64,000 nt of DNA. Origin: Brevundimonas naejangsanensis DSM 23858. Lineage in GTDB: Bacteria > Pseudomonadota > Alphaproteobacteria > Caulobacterales > Caulobacteraceae. A program made the position numbers and the translations under genes. Shown piece by piece: positions 1-7,995 of this stretch (position 1 is its first letter; each line of letters begins with the position of its first letter). The stretch lies in the NCBI RefSeq assembly GCF_000421705.1, contig NZ_ATXN01000005.1, positions 1 to 64,000 on the forward strand. The letters are read 5' to 3'. The notes under the pieces are model-generated. The model was given only the letters and a program-made list of their open reading frames with translations. It searched no databases and was not told where the DNA came from.

Positions 1-356
1 CGCCGCCTCCGGCCAAGCCGGCTGCGCGTCAGTTCGTGGTCTACTTCGACTTCGACCGTTCGGACCTGACGGCGGAAGCCCGCTCGGTGGTGACGCAAGC
101 CGCCAACTACGCCAAGTCGGGCGCTCCGACGCGCGTGCTGGTGGTCGGCCACACCGACACCTCGGGCAACGCGGCCTACAACATGGGCCTGTCCAACCGC
201 CGTGCGCGCACCGTGGCTGACGCCCTGGTCGCTCAAGGCGTCAACGGCGGGGGGATCTCGCTGGACGGCAAGGGCGAGACCCAGCCGGCCAAGGCCACCG
301 GCGACGGCGTGCGTGAGCCGCTGAACCGCCGCGCCACCGTCGACATCAACTTCTAA
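1..356 (+). CDS. OmpA-family outer membrane protein, C-terminal part (5' end outside window)
   Basis: The reading frame is already open at the window edge, so only the C-terminus is present. A Pro/Ala-rich linker (PPPAKPAA) leads into an OmpA/MotB peptidoglycan-binding domain of about 105 residues. Visible hallmarks are VYFDFDRSDLT, the VVGHTDTSGN strand and loop, the NRRARTVADAL helix and LNRRATVDINF at the end. Domains of this type bind the diaminopimelate of peptidoglycan and tether the outer membrane to the wall. The missing N-terminus is probably a signal peptide and a beta-barrel, as in alphaproteobacterial OmpA porins; that is inference. Two hairpins follow the stop codon. Confidence 0.9.
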   Translation, partial: PPPAKPAARQFVVYFDFDRSDLTAEARSVVTQAANYAKSGAPTRVLVVGHTDTSGNAAYNMGLSNRRARTVADALVAQGVNGGGISLDGKGETQPAKATGDGVREPLNRRATVDINF

Positions 357-363
357 GGCTCAA

Positions 364-452
364 GGGGGCCGGCTCATCCCGGCCCCCGCGACCGAAGAAG
401 CGTCGATAAGATCAAGGACGGTCAGCCCGCATGGGCCGATCGTCCTTTTTCT
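364..452 (+). terminator. Terminator region after the OmpA gene
   Basis: A 9-bp GC hairpin (364-372 with 379-387, 6-nt loop) lies just after the stop. It is followed by a second hairpin whose arms AAGGACG (414-420) and CGTCCTT (441-447) enclose a GCCC/GGGC inner stem and run into a T tract. The second has the full form of an intrinsic terminator. Confidence 0.8.
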
Positions 453-531
453 TTGCGCCAAAGCGGCCCTTGCTGGCGCCCGTCATCATCGACGGCTATC
501 TGCTGAAGACGACTTCAAGAGGAGTGCTTTG

Positions 532-1848
532 ATGCGCGTCGCCATGATCGGAACGGGCTATGTCGGCCTGGTGTCTGGGGCCTGTTTCGCCGATTTCGGC
601 CACACGGTGACCTGCGTCGACAAGGACGCCTCCAAGATCGACCGGCTGCACCAGAACATCATGCCCATCTATGAGCCGGGCCTGGACGATCTGGTGGCGA
701 CCAACGTCAAGGGGGGGCGCCTGTCCTTCGCCACGGACGGCGCCGAGGCCATCCGCTCGGCCGACGCCGTCTTCATCGCCGTGGGCACGCCCTCGCGGCG
801 CGGCGACGGCCATGCGGACCTGTCCTACGTCTATGCGGCGGCCGAGGAGATCGCCGATCTGATGCAGGGCTTCACCGTCGTGGTGACCAAGTCCACCGTC
901 CCGGTCGGCACCGGGGACGAGATCGAGCGCATCATCCGCGAACGCCGCCCCGACGCCGACTTCGCCGTCGTCTCCAACCCCGAATTCCTGCGCGAAGGCG
1001 CCGCCATCGGCGATTTCAAGCGGCCGGACCGCGTCGTCGTCGGTACGGATAACGAGCGCGCGCGCGCCGTCATGGCCGAACTCTATCGCCCGCTGAACCT
1101 GAACGAGACGCCGATCATGTTCACCGGCCGCCGCACCTCCGAACTGATCAAATATGCGGCCAACGCCTTCCTGGCGATGAAGATCACTTTCATCAACGAG
1201 GTCGCCGACCTGTGCGAGGCGGTCGGCGCCGATGTGCAGCAGGTGGCCCGCGGCATCGGTCTGGACAACCGCATCGGCTCGAAGTTCCTGCACGCCGGGC
1301 CGGGCTACGGCGGTTCGTGCTTTCCCAAGGACACCCTGGCCCTGGTGCGCACGGCGACCGACGCCGGCTCGCCGGTTCGTCTCATCGAGACGACGGTGGC
1401 CATCAACGACGCCCGCAAGAAGGCGATGGCCGACCGCGTGGCCAAGGCGCTTGGCGGCGATCTGAAGGGCAGGACGGTCGCCCTGCTGGGTCTGACCTTC
1501 AAGCCGAACACCGACGACATGCGCGATGCGCCGTCCTTGGATGTCGCGCCGGCCCTGATCGCGCGCGGGGCGACGGTTCACGCCTATGACCCCGAGGGCA
1601 TGGAGGAAGCCGCCAAGCTTCTGGACGGGGTGGTCTTCAAGAACGGCCCCTATGACGCGGTCGAGGGCGCCGACGTGGTGGTGATCCTGACCGAATGGAA
1701 CCAGTTCCGCGCCCTGGATCTGGACCGGGTCAAGCTGCTGTTGAAGCAGCCGGTCATGGTCGATCTGCGCAACGTCTATCGCCCGGACGACATGAAGGCG
1801 CGGGGCTTCCGCTATACGTCGATCGGTCGTCCCGACCACGCCGCCTGA
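532..1848 (+). CDS. ugd: UDP-glucose 6-dehydrogenase
   Basis: Oxidises UDP-glucose to UDP-glucuronate in two NAD+-dependent steps, supplying precursors for exopolysaccharide and LPS sugars. The 438-residue product is normal for the family. It shows the N-terminal Rossmann motif GTGYVGL (7-13), the NPEFLREG segment near 149-156, and the active-site motif GGSCFPKD with the nucleophile at Cys263, followed by the C-terminal UDP-binding domain. The ATG at 532 is preferred to a TTG at 529 because AGAGGAG sits 7 nt upstream of the ATG. The gene stands alone between the OmpA terminator and a convergent small gene. Confidence 0.96.
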   Translation: MRVAMIGTGYVGLVSGACFADFGHTVTCVDKDASKIDRLHQNIMPIYEPGLDDLVATNVKGGRLSFATDGAEAIRSADAVFIAVGTPSRRGDGHADLSYVYAAAEEIADLMQGFTVVVTKSTVPVGTGDEIERIIRERRPDADFAVVSNPEFLREGAAIGDFKRPDRVVVGTDNERARAVMAELYRPLNLNETPIMFTGRRTSELIKYAANAFLAMKITFINEVADLCEAVGADVQQVARGIGLDNRIGSKFLHAGPGYGGSCFPKDTLALVRTATDAGSPVRLIETTVAINDARKKAMADRVAKALGGDLKGRTVALLGLTFKPNTDDMRDAPSLDVAPALIARGATVHAYDPEGMEEAAKLLDGVVFKNGPYDAVEGADVVVILTEWNQFRALDLDRVKLLLKQPVMVDLRNVYRPDDMKARGFRYTSIGRPDHAA

Positions 1849-1858
1849 TCAGCGGGTT

Positions 1859-1981
1859 CTAGAAGAACAGGGCCCGTCCCGCTGCAATGACGACGGCGGC
1901 TGTCACCACGGCGGCGAACGCCGCCGTGGCGCCAAGCCTCAACGCCCTGCCCAGCGCCCGACCCGGCGCGTCGTCATCCAT
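1859..1981 (-). CDS. Predicted 40-residue single-pass membrane protein
   Basis: A short frame beginning MDDDAPGRALGRALRLG and continuing into one hydrophobic segment (about residues 18-38, AATAAFAAVV-like) with a charged N-terminus. The start is chosen because AGGGAGA lies about 7 nt upstream of this ATG. A longer in-frame version to 2047 has no ribosome site and is not favoured. The topology suggests an inner-membrane microprotein. No family is recognised. It is convergent with ugd, ending 10 bp after the ugd stop. Confidence 0.5.
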   Translation of the reverse strand: MDDDAPGRALGRALRLGATAAFAAVVTAAVVIAAGRALFF

Positions 1982-2049
1982 GTGAATCTCCCTGATTGCG
2001 AACACCAAAGCCGTGCGGGCAGGGAACCGCAAGGGTGTACAGGGCAAAG

Positions 2050-2078
2050 AAAAAGGGCGGCCCGGTCACGGGCCGCCC
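2050..2078 (-). terminator. Intrinsic terminator after the OmpA-like lipoprotein gene
   Basis: A perfect 10-bp stem (2055-2064 with 2069-2078, loop GTCA). On the minus strand it is followed by TTTTT and more T-rich sequence, directly downstream of the gene ending at 2104. Confidence 0.85.
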
Positions 2079-2103
2079 TCCATCCTCGACAAAGGCGTCG
2101 GGA

Positions 2104-2778
2104 TCAGCCGGTGAACGGACGGATCAGGATTTCGACGCGGCGGTTCTGGGCCTTGCCCTCGACCGTATCGTTCGAGGCGATCGGATTGCGGGCGCTCATG
2201 CCGGCGACGTAGAGGCGCTCGCGCATCACGCCGCGGTCGATCAGATAGGAGGCGACCGACGACGCCCGGCGTTCCGACAGCGGCTGGTTGATCGCATCGC
2301 CGCCCGAGGCGTCGGTATGGCCGATCACGTCGACCATCGAGCGATCATATTCGTTCAGCACCCGTGCGACATCGTCCAGCACCGGCAGGAAGCGGGTGTC
2401 CAGCGACGACTGGTTGGTGGCGAAGGTCACGTCCGAGGGCATGCGCAGCACCAGGTTGTCGCCCTGGCGCCCCACGCCGACGCCGGTGCCCGAAAGCTCG
2501 GCTTCCAGCGCGCGTTGCTGGCGGTCCATGTACTGGCCGACCCCGGCCCCGGCCAGGGCGCCGACGCCTGCGCCGATGAGGGCGTTCTTGCGGCCCTGCT
2601 CGCCGCTGGAGGTGTTGGTCAGATAGCCCAGCAGGGCGCCGCCGACGGCGCCGGCGATCGCGCCCGTGCCGGTGTTGTTGCGACGCGGCGCAGAGCTGTA
2701 GGGGTCAGTGGTGGTGCAGGCGGCGGCGCCCAGCAGGGCGGCGATGCTCAGGCCTGTGACGGCAAGCTTGGCGCGCAT
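2104..2778 (-). CDS. OmpA-family lipoprotein with glycine zipper (YiaD/Pal-like)
   Basis: A 224-residue envelope protein. The N-terminus MRAKLAVTGLSIAALLGAAAC is a signal peptide ending at a probable acylated Cys, although Ala at -3 makes the lipobox weak. Residues about 35-90 form a glycine-zipper region (GAIAGAVGGALLG, then GAGVGALAGAGVG). The C-terminal half is an OmpA peptidoglycan-binding domain (VIGHTDASGG, LSERRASSVASYL, QNRRVEILI). The ATG at 2778 follows AAAGGATC; the longer frame reads through non-coding sequence. It is transcribed divergently from the heat-shock pair. Confidence 0.9.
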   Translation of the reverse strand: MRAKLAVTGLSIAALLGAAACTTTDPYSSAPRRNNTGTGAIAGAVGGALLGYLTNTSSGEQGRKNALIGAGVGALAGAGVGQYMDRQQRALEAELSGTGVGVGRQGDNLVLRMPSDVTFATNQSSLDTRFLPVLDDVARVLNEYDRSMVDVIGHTDASGGDAINQPLSERRASSVASYLIDRGVMRERLYVAGMSARNPIASNDTVEGKAQNRRVEILIRPFTG

Positions 2779-2900
2779 AGGTGATCCTTTCGATAGTGAT
2801 CCGGTCGCAGAAACGCAGGCCATATGGTGAAGGTTCCAATCTGTACCCGTCATGAACGGAACCGGCAGGGTTTTCACAGCGGTTGCGACCTCGGCGAGCG

Positions 2901-2928
2901 TTGACCGCACGGCCCCGGCCCCCCATCT
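2901..2928 (+). promoter_or_regulatory. Sigma32-type heat-shock promoter candidate
   Basis: TTGACC at 2901-2906 and CCCCATCT at 2921-2928 are separated by 14 bp. This fits the heat-shock consensus (CTTGAA, 11-16 bp, CCCCATNT), especially the -10 element. It lies about 75 bp before the Hsp20 start. Confidence 0.6.
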
Positions 2929-3001
2929 GTAACAGCGGCCGGGCGCTTTGCCGATCGCGGGAGGCGCCGGACGGCCGAGGTCGCTTTTCCATGAGGACCC
3001 C

Positions 3002-3424
3002 ATGACCACCCGCGCCGTGCTGTTCGACAGCCCCTTCCTGCTGGGCTTCGACCAAACCCGAGCCCTGATCGACCGCGCCGCCAAGGCGGCGGGCGAGAGC
3101 TATCCGCCCTATAACGTCGAACAGATCGGCGATGCGGCCGTCCGCATCACCCTGGCGGTGGCCGGATTCACGCCGGACGACCTTTCCGTCACCGTCGAAG
3201 GACGCCAGCTGACCATTACCGGCAAGCGCGAGGACGCAGGCCGCGACCCGCAGGCCTTCCTGCATCGGGGCATCGCCGCGCGCGGCTTCGTGCGCAGCTT
3301 CGTTCTGGCCGACGGGCTGGAGATTTCCGGCGCCCGGCTGGAGCACGGCCTGTTGCACGTCGAGCTGATCCGCCCGGAGCAGGAAAAGCTGGTGCGGCGC
3401 ATCCCCATCACCACGACGGGCTGA
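3002..3424 (+). CDS. Hsp20/alpha-crystallin small heat-shock protein
   Basis: A 140-residue ATP-independent holdase that keeps unfolding proteins soluble. The alpha-crystallin domain spans roughly residues 37-130: YNVEQIGDAAVRITLAVAGF, then DDLSVTVEGRQLTITGKRE, then the conserved IAARGFVRSFVLADGLEI and a C-terminal IPI anchor. This layout matches the IbpA-like class of alphaproteobacteria. The ATG at 3002 gives MTTRAVLFDSPFLLGFD, a typical class N-terminus. The gene lies behind a sigma32-like promoter and is followed after 59 bp by a DUF1150 gene, a recurrent alphaproteobacterial pairing. Confidence 0.94.
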   Translation: MTTRAVLFDSPFLLGFDQTRALIDRAAKAAGESYPPYNVEQIGDAAVRITLAVAGFTPDDLSVTVEGRQLTITGKREDAGRDPQAFLHRGIAARGFVRSFVLADGLEISGARLEHGLLHVELIRPEQEKLVRRIPITTTG

Positions 3425-3483
3425 ACCAGCCGTCGAACCGCTCGGCTTTCCGGGCGTTCAGTCAAGCGTAAGGAGGCGGTCTT

Positions 3484-3738
3484 ATGACGCCCATCATGAC
3501 TAAAAAGGACTTCGCCGGTTTCGGCGCCCCTGATCTTGTTTACGTCCGCGCCATCCGCGCCTCGGATGTGATGGCCGACGCCCACGTGGAGCCGGCGGCC
3601 GATATCGAGATCGATCCCGATCAGATCCTCTACGCGGTGCACGGCGCCGACGGCGAGCGTCTGGCCGTCATGCTGGATCGCGAAACCGCCTTCGCCGCGG
3701 CCGTGGCGCACGAGCTGGAGCCGGTCTCGGTCCATTGA
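3484..3738 (+). CDS. DUF1150 family protein
   Basis: An 84-residue protein of the DUF1150 family, recognised from the GFGAPDLVYVRAI opening, the DPDQILYAVHGADGERLAVMLDR core and its position next to an Hsp20 gene. The molecular function is unknown; the pairing suggests a heat-shock accessory role. AAGGAGG (3470-3476) is 7 nt before the ATG, a strong ribosome site. Probably co-transcribed with Hsp20, ending at a bidirectional terminator. Confidence 0.88.
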   Translation: MTPIMTKKDFAGFGAPDLVYVRAIRASDVMADAHVEPAADIEIDPDQILYAVHGADGERLAVMLDRETAFAAAVAHELEPVSVH

Positions 3739-3753
3739 TTTCTTTGGAAGAAT

Positions 3754-3786
3754 AAAGGCGCGGGCCTCCTGGGCGCCGCGCCTTTT
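3754..3786. terminator. Bidirectional terminator between DUF1150 and ptsN
   Basis: A 10-bp stem (AAAGGCGCGG 3754-3763 with 3776-3785) with A-rich left flank and T-rich right flank, between two converging genes (stops at 3738 and 3793). Confidence 0.75.
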
Positions 3787-3792
3787 CGTTGG

Positions 3793-4257
3793 TCAGGCGG
3801 CCGTCTTGGACACGTCCTTGACGAACAGGGCGCGGATGGCGTCCACGGTCCGCGCCTGACGCAGTTGCTCGCGCAGTTCCGGCGAGCGCAGGGCGCGCGA
3901 CACCGCCGCCAGGGCGCGCAGATGCTCGGCCCCGGCGTCCGTCGGCGCGAACAGGGCGAACAACAGGTCCACCGGACGATCGTCCAGCGATTCATAGGCC
4001 ACCGGCGTGTCCAGCCGCACGAAGACGGCGCACACCTGCTCCAGACCCTTTATGCGGGCGTGCGGGACGGCGACGCCCGAGCCCAGGCCGGTCGAGCCCA
4101 GAGCTTCGCGTTCCAGCAGGGCCTCGAAGGTGCGCTCGGCGTCCATGCCGGTCGCGCTGGCGAAAGCTTCGGCGACGGCGTGCAGCGCCTGACGCTTGGA
4201 TGACGCGCCGCCGCGCAGGACGATCCCGTCCGGCGACAACAAATCAGCAATGTCCAT
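3793..4257 (-). CDS. ptsN: Nitrogen-regulatory PTS enzyme IIA (PtsN)
   Basis: The terminal phosphate acceptor of the regulatory PTS-Ntr chain, which tunes potassium, nitrogen and stress physiology through its phosphorylation state. This form has 154 residues from MDIADLLSPDG. The phospho-acceptor is His66 in GVAVPHARI, followed by the characteristic VDLLFALFAP strand and AGAEHLRALAAVSRAL helix. An in-frame start at 4284 is possible but lacks a ribosome site. It lies downstream of rpoN and hpf, the usual proteobacterial order. Confidence 0.94.
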   Translation of the reverse strand: MDIADLLSPDGIVLRGGASSKRQALHAVAEAFASATGMDAERTFEALLEREALGSTGLGSGVAVPHARIKGLEQVCAVFVRLDTPVAYESLDDRPVDLLFALFAPTDAGAEHLRALAAVSRALRSPELREQLRQARTVDAIRALFVKDVSKTAA

Positions 4258-4336
4258 GACTACCCCGAAATCGGTACCCGACATGTGCGGAAGGGCGAGG
4301 GCCTTCTAGCGCCTTCGCCCCTCCAGCGGAAGTCTC

Positions 4337-4984
4337 TCAGCCGACCCGTTTCGCCGCGCCGTTCACCGTGCGCTCCGGGTCGATCCAGCCGACGTTGCCG
4401 TCCGGGCGACGATAGACCACGGCCAGGCCGCCGTGGGCGGCGTTGCGGAACATCACCAGCGGATAGCCGGTCATGTCCAGTTCGGCCACGGCGCGACCGA
4501 CCGTGAGGGTGCGGATTTCGGCCTGGGTCTCGGCGATCACCATGCCCACGGGGGGCGGTTCATCGGGGCGACCCGCATCGCCGAATTCTTCATCCTCGAC
4601 TGAATCGGGATCGCGGAAGACGGTCATGGCGGCGACTTCACGCGCAGCGTCTTCGGTCTTCTCGGGCGACAGGCCCTTGGGACCGATATGGTGATCCTTC
4701 AGGCGGCGCTTATAGCGGCGGACCCGCTTCTCCAGCTTGTCCAGACTGTCAGCGAAAGCAGCCTGGGCGTCGCCGCCGAACCCGGTCGTCACCAGCGACT
4801 GACCCGAGGCGAGACGCACCCAGCAATCGACGCGGAAGCCATGGCGATCCTTCGAGACCACGACCTCGGCGTCCTGGGCGCCGCGGGCGAAATATTTGCC
4901 GATGCCCTCTTCGAGTTCCTGGGAGATGCGCGAGCCTAGCGCTTCGCCGACATCCACTTGTTTGCCGCTGACTTGTATCTGCAT
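4337..4984 (-). CDS. hpf: Long-form ribosome hibernation promoting factor
   Basis: Binds the 30S decoding centre and promotes formation of inactive 100S dimers in starved cells. The N-terminal S30AE domain (MQIQVSGKQVDVGEALGSRI to about residue 100) is joined by an acidic linker to the C-terminal dimerisation domain (VGMVIAETQAEIRTLTVGRAV, then YPLVMFRNAAHGGLAVVYRRPDGNVGWIDP). The two domains make it the long form. The start is placed at MQIQ; an ATG two codons upstream (4990) is equally possible. It lies 76 bp downstream of rpoN. Confidence 0.94.
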   Translation of the reverse strand: MQIQVSGKQVDVGEALGSRISQELEEGIGKYFARGAQDAEVVVSKDRHGFRVDCWVRLASGQSLVTTGFGGDAQAAFADSLDKLEKRVRRYKRRLKDHHIGPKGLSPEKTEDAAREVAAMTVFRDPDSVEDEEFGDAGRPDEPPPVGMVIAETQAEIRTLTVGRAVAELDMTGYPLVMFRNAAHGGLAVVYRRPDGNVGWIDPERTVNGAAKRVG

Positions 4985-5060
4985 AGCCATACAACGCGAC
5001 GGACCGCGTTTGGTGTCAACGTCGATCACCGATTTGTGGTGAAGCTTGGCGGGGCCGTGA

Positions 5061-6578
5061 TCAGGCGGTCTTGAGCAGGCGACGGCGCTGGACCGACGAC
5101 GGAATTTTCAAGGCTTCCCGATACTTGGCGACCGTGCGCCGGGCGATGTCGATGCCGGCCTCATTGAGGATTTCGACGATCCGATCGTCGCTCAGCACTT
5201 CGCCGTCCGCGTCCTCGCCGTCGATCATGGTCTTTATCCGGCGACGCACCGCTTCGGCCGAATGTGCGGCGCCGCCGTCGCTGGACTGGATGGCGGCGGT
5301 GAAGAAGAATTTCAGCTCGAACACCCCGCGCGGGGTGGAGACGTATTTGTTCGAGGTGACGCGGCTGACGGTGGATTCGTGCATCTCGATGGCTTCCGCC
5401 ACCGTCTTCAGCGTCAGCGGGCGCAGGAACTCGACGCCGAAGGCCAGGAAGGCGTCCTGCTGGCGCACGATCTCGGACGAGACCTTGAGGATGGTCTTGG
5501 CGCGCTGGTCCAGCGACTTGACCAGCCAACTGGCCTGGGCGGCGCAGTCGGCGACGAAGGTCTTCTCCGTGTCGGACCGGGCGCCCGCCGCGATCACCGA
5601 ATGATAGCGCTTGTCCATCAGTAGCCGGGGCAGGGTGTCGGCGTTCAGCTCGACCCGCCAGCCGCCCGCTGGATCCGGGCGCACATGAACGTCGGGCACC
5701 ACGGTCTGCGCCGGTTCGCCGCCGAACCCCGCGCCGGGGCGCGGCGTCAGGCCCTTAAGCTCGGCGATCATCTCGCCCAGGTCCTCGGCGTCGACGCCGC
5801 AGGCCTTGCGCAGGGCGGTCAGGTCGCGCCGCGCCAGAAGCTCCAGATTGTCCAGCAGGGCGCCCATCGCCGGATCGAAGCGGTTGCGCTCGACCAGTTG
5901 CAGCGTCAGGCATTCGGCGATCGAACGGGCCATCACCCCCGTCGGCTCGAACCCGTGGCAGACGCTCAGAATTGCCTCCACGCGGCTGATATCCACGCCC
6001 AGCCGCTCGGCGATTTCACCCAGATCGACGCGCAGATAGCCGCCTTCGTCCGTGGCGTCGATCAGGGTCAGGGCGATGCCGTGGTCGGCCGCCGACAGGC
6101 CCGCCGCCGAGGCCTGGGCCTGCAGATGCTCCCACAGGGTCAGGTCGCGATGATCGGGGCGCTCGCGCTCTTCGCCGTCAGCCATGCCGCCGGCGCCCGT
6201 GCGGGACCAGTCGTTCAGGCCGGGCTGGGCGGCGCCGTCCTCCTGACGGTCGCTGACCCGTTCGCCAGGCGCGGCGTCGCCGTACAGGTCGTCCGAGGCG
6301 GCGTCCATGTTCTGGGCGTGGGCGTCGGACCCTTCGACGAATCTCAGTTCCGCCTCGTCGCCGCCGTCAGCCGAGGCGGCGTCGTTGGCGGCGTCCGGCG
6401 CGCCGTCGTTTCCGGCGTCGGTCTCGTCGCGTTGCAGCAGGGGATTGCGTTCCAGCTCAGCCTCGACGAAGGCCTCAAGCTCCAGGTTCGACAGTTGCAG
6501 CAGCTTGATCGCCTGCTGCAGCTGGGGCGTGATGACCAGCCCCTGCCCCTGCCTGACCTCCAGCCTCTGACCGATCAC
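5061..6578 (-). CDS. rpoN: RNA polymerase sigma-54 factor
   Basis: A 505-residue sigma-54. Region I is the glutamine/leucine-rich QGLVITPQLQQAIKLLQLSN followed by ELERNPLLQ. An acidic region II follows, then the core-binding domain, an HTH (VAEAIEMHESTVSRVTSNKYV) and the RpoN box ARRTVAKYREAL near residues 479-490, which reads the -24 element. The start codon is GTG. In Caulobacteraceae sigma-54 drives flagellar and stalk genes; here it follows lptB by 112 bp and leads hpf and ptsN. Confidence 0.97.
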   Translation of the reverse strand: MIGQRLEVRQGQGLVITPQLQQAIKLLQLSNLELEAFVEAELERNPLLQRDETDAGNDGAPDAANDAASADGGDEAELRFVEGSDAHAQNMDAASDDLYGDAAPGERVSDRQEDGAAQPGLNDWSRTGAGGMADGEERERPDHRDLTLWEHLQAQASAAGLSAADHGIALTLIDATDEGGYLRVDLGEIAERLGVDISRVEAILSVCHGFEPTGVMARSIAECLTLQLVERNRFDPAMGALLDNLELLARRDLTALRKACGVDAEDLGEMIAELKGLTPRPGAGFGGEPAQTVVPDVHVRPDPAGGWRVELNADTLPRLLMDKRYHSVIAAGARSDTEKTFVADCAAQASWLVKSLDQRAKTILKVSSEIVRQQDAFLAFGVEFLRPLTLKTVAEAIEMHESTVSRVTSNKYVSTPRGVFELKFFFTAAIQSSDGGAAHSAEAVRRRIKTMIDGEDADGEVLSDDRIVEILNEAGIDIARRTVAKYREALKIPSSVQRRRLLKTA

Positions 6579-6690
6579 GTCGCTTCAACCCCGCATGCAG
6601 GCGCTGTTGGCCCGCTTCTTGCTGGGGATCATGGCGCAGAGCCGTTAACGGGGGATGAGCGGGGCTTTACCTTGGCCCTGCGGCTCGGCC

Positions 6691-7491
6691 TCAGCCGTAC
6701 ATCTCGCCCAGATAGACGCGGCGCACCTCGGCGTCGGCGACGGCTTCTTCAGCTGTGCCCTCGAACAGCAGAGAGCCGGACGAGATGATCGAGACGCGGT
6801 CGATGATGTCCAGCGTCTCGCGCACATTGTGGTCGGTGATCAGCACGCCGATGCCCTGGCTCGACAGATAGCGGATCACCTGGCGGATATCGGCGATGGC
6901 CAGCGGGTCGATGCCCGCGAACGGCTCGTCCAGCAGCATGAAGCTGGGTCGCGCGGCCAGGGCGCGGGCGATCTCGACGCGGCGCCGCTCGCCGCCCGAC
7001 AGGCCGGTGGCCGGGGCGTGGCGCAGGTGGTCGATGCGCAGCTCCTCCAGCAGGCGGGTGGTCTCGTCGCGAACCCCGGCGGCGGTCTTCTCGCGCAGTT
7101 CGACCACGGCCTTGACGTTCTGCTCGACCGTCATGCCGCGGAAGATGGAGGCTTCCTGCGCCAGATAGCCCAGGCCCATGCGCGCGCGCTGGTACATGGG
7201 CTGCTGGGTGATGTCCTCATTGTCCAGCCAGATCGAGCCGCTGTCGGCGGGGATCAGGCCGGTGATCATGTAGAAGCAGGTCGTCTTGCCCGCCCCGTTC
7301 GGCCCCAGCAGGCCGCAGACCTCGCCGCGCTGGACGTTCAGCGAGACGTCGCGCACCACCTGCCGCTGGCCGAAGCTGCGGGCGATGTGTTCGACGCGCA
7401 GACCCGTCGGATACGCGTTTTCGACCGCCGGCGCCGTCGGTTCGACGACGGGGCCGTCCAGGTTCAGGGCGGAGAGTTCCTTGCGCGCCAC
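6691..7491 (-). CDS. lptB: LPS export ABC transporter ATPase LptB
   Basis: The cytoplasmic ATPase that powers extraction of lipopolysaccharide from the inner membrane through LptFG and along the LptC-LptA bridge. Walker [11 protein letters not shown]-loop YLAQEASIF, signature LSGGERRRVEIARAL, Walker B FMLLDEPFAGID and the H-loop ITDHNV are all present. Before the ATPase core is an N-terminal tail of about 30 residues, longer than in E. coli. GTG start, 6 bp after the lptA stop with GAGG upstream, so translational coupling is likely. Confidence 0.96.
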   Translation of the reverse strand: MARKELSALNLDGPVVEPTAPAVENAYPTGLRVEHIARSFGQRQVVRDVSLNVQRGEVCGLLGPNGAGKTTCFYMITGLIPADSGSIWLDNEDITQQPMYQRARMGLGYLAQEASIFRGMTVEQNVKAVVELREKTAAGVRDETTRLLEELRIDHLRHAPATGLSGGERRRVEIARALAARPSFMLLDEPFAGIDPLAIADIRQVIRYLSSQGIGVLITDHNVRETLDIIDRVSIISSGSLLFEGTAEEAVADAEVRRVYLGEMYG

Positions 7492-7497
7492 GCCGCC

Positions 7498-7995
7498 TCA
7501 GTTCCCTTGCGGATAGAAGACGCCCTGGACGCGGCCGTTGCCGCCGCCGCCCTCGATACGCGCCGTCTCGGTGCGGACGTTGTAGACGAGGCGGCTGCCG
7601 GTCAGCACGCTCTTTCCCTGGGTCAGGATCACGTCGCCGGTCACCACGACGTTGCCGTCGTTCAGGGTGTAGACGGCGCGGTCGCCCTTCATGCTCTGGT
7701 CCGGGGTGACGAAGTAGACGCCGCCGCTGGCCTCGATACGGTTCAGGTCGCCATTGGACGTAAAGCCCCGGATGGCGTCGGCCCGCAGGCGGTTGCCGCC
7801 CTGCGTCACCTCGGCCCGGCCGCGAAGCGAGAAGCCGTCGGGCGTATATTCGCCGCTGTCGGCGCCGTACTGGACCGGCTGGCGGCTGGCGTCGGCGCGG
7901 GTGCTGGCGTTCTGGGCTCCCGAAACGGCGGGCAGCATCAGGGCGGTCAGCAGGGCGGCGCCCGCGATCGTCAGCTTGGACTTGGACAGTTTCAT
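7498..7995 (-). CDS. lptA: LPS transport periplasmic protein LptA
   Basis: A periplasmic bridge protein carrying LPS to the outer membrane. The 165 residues begin with a signal peptide (MKLSKSKLTIAGAALLTALM, cleavage probably after VSGAQ). An OstA-type beta-jellyroll follows, with repeats such as GRAEVTQGGNRLRADAIRG, then DRAVYTLNDGNVVVTGDVIL, then TQGKSVLTGSRLVYNV. It overlaps lptC by 4 bp. Confidence 0.93.
   Translation of the reverse strand: MKLSKSKLTIAGAALLTALMLPAVSGAQNASTRADASRQPVQYGADSGEYTPDGFSLRGRAEVTQGGNRLRADAIRGFTSNGDLNRIEASGGVYFVTPDQSMKGDRAVYTLNDGNVVVTGDVILTQGKSVLTGSRLVYNVRTETARIEGGGGNGRVQGVFYPQGN

Noticed and set aside
496..1839. Long minus-strand open frame opposite ugd
   Set aside because: It is fully contained opposite a well-supported gene, and its composition (many Arg/His/Gly/Gln) is typical of the antisense of a GC-rich coding strand.
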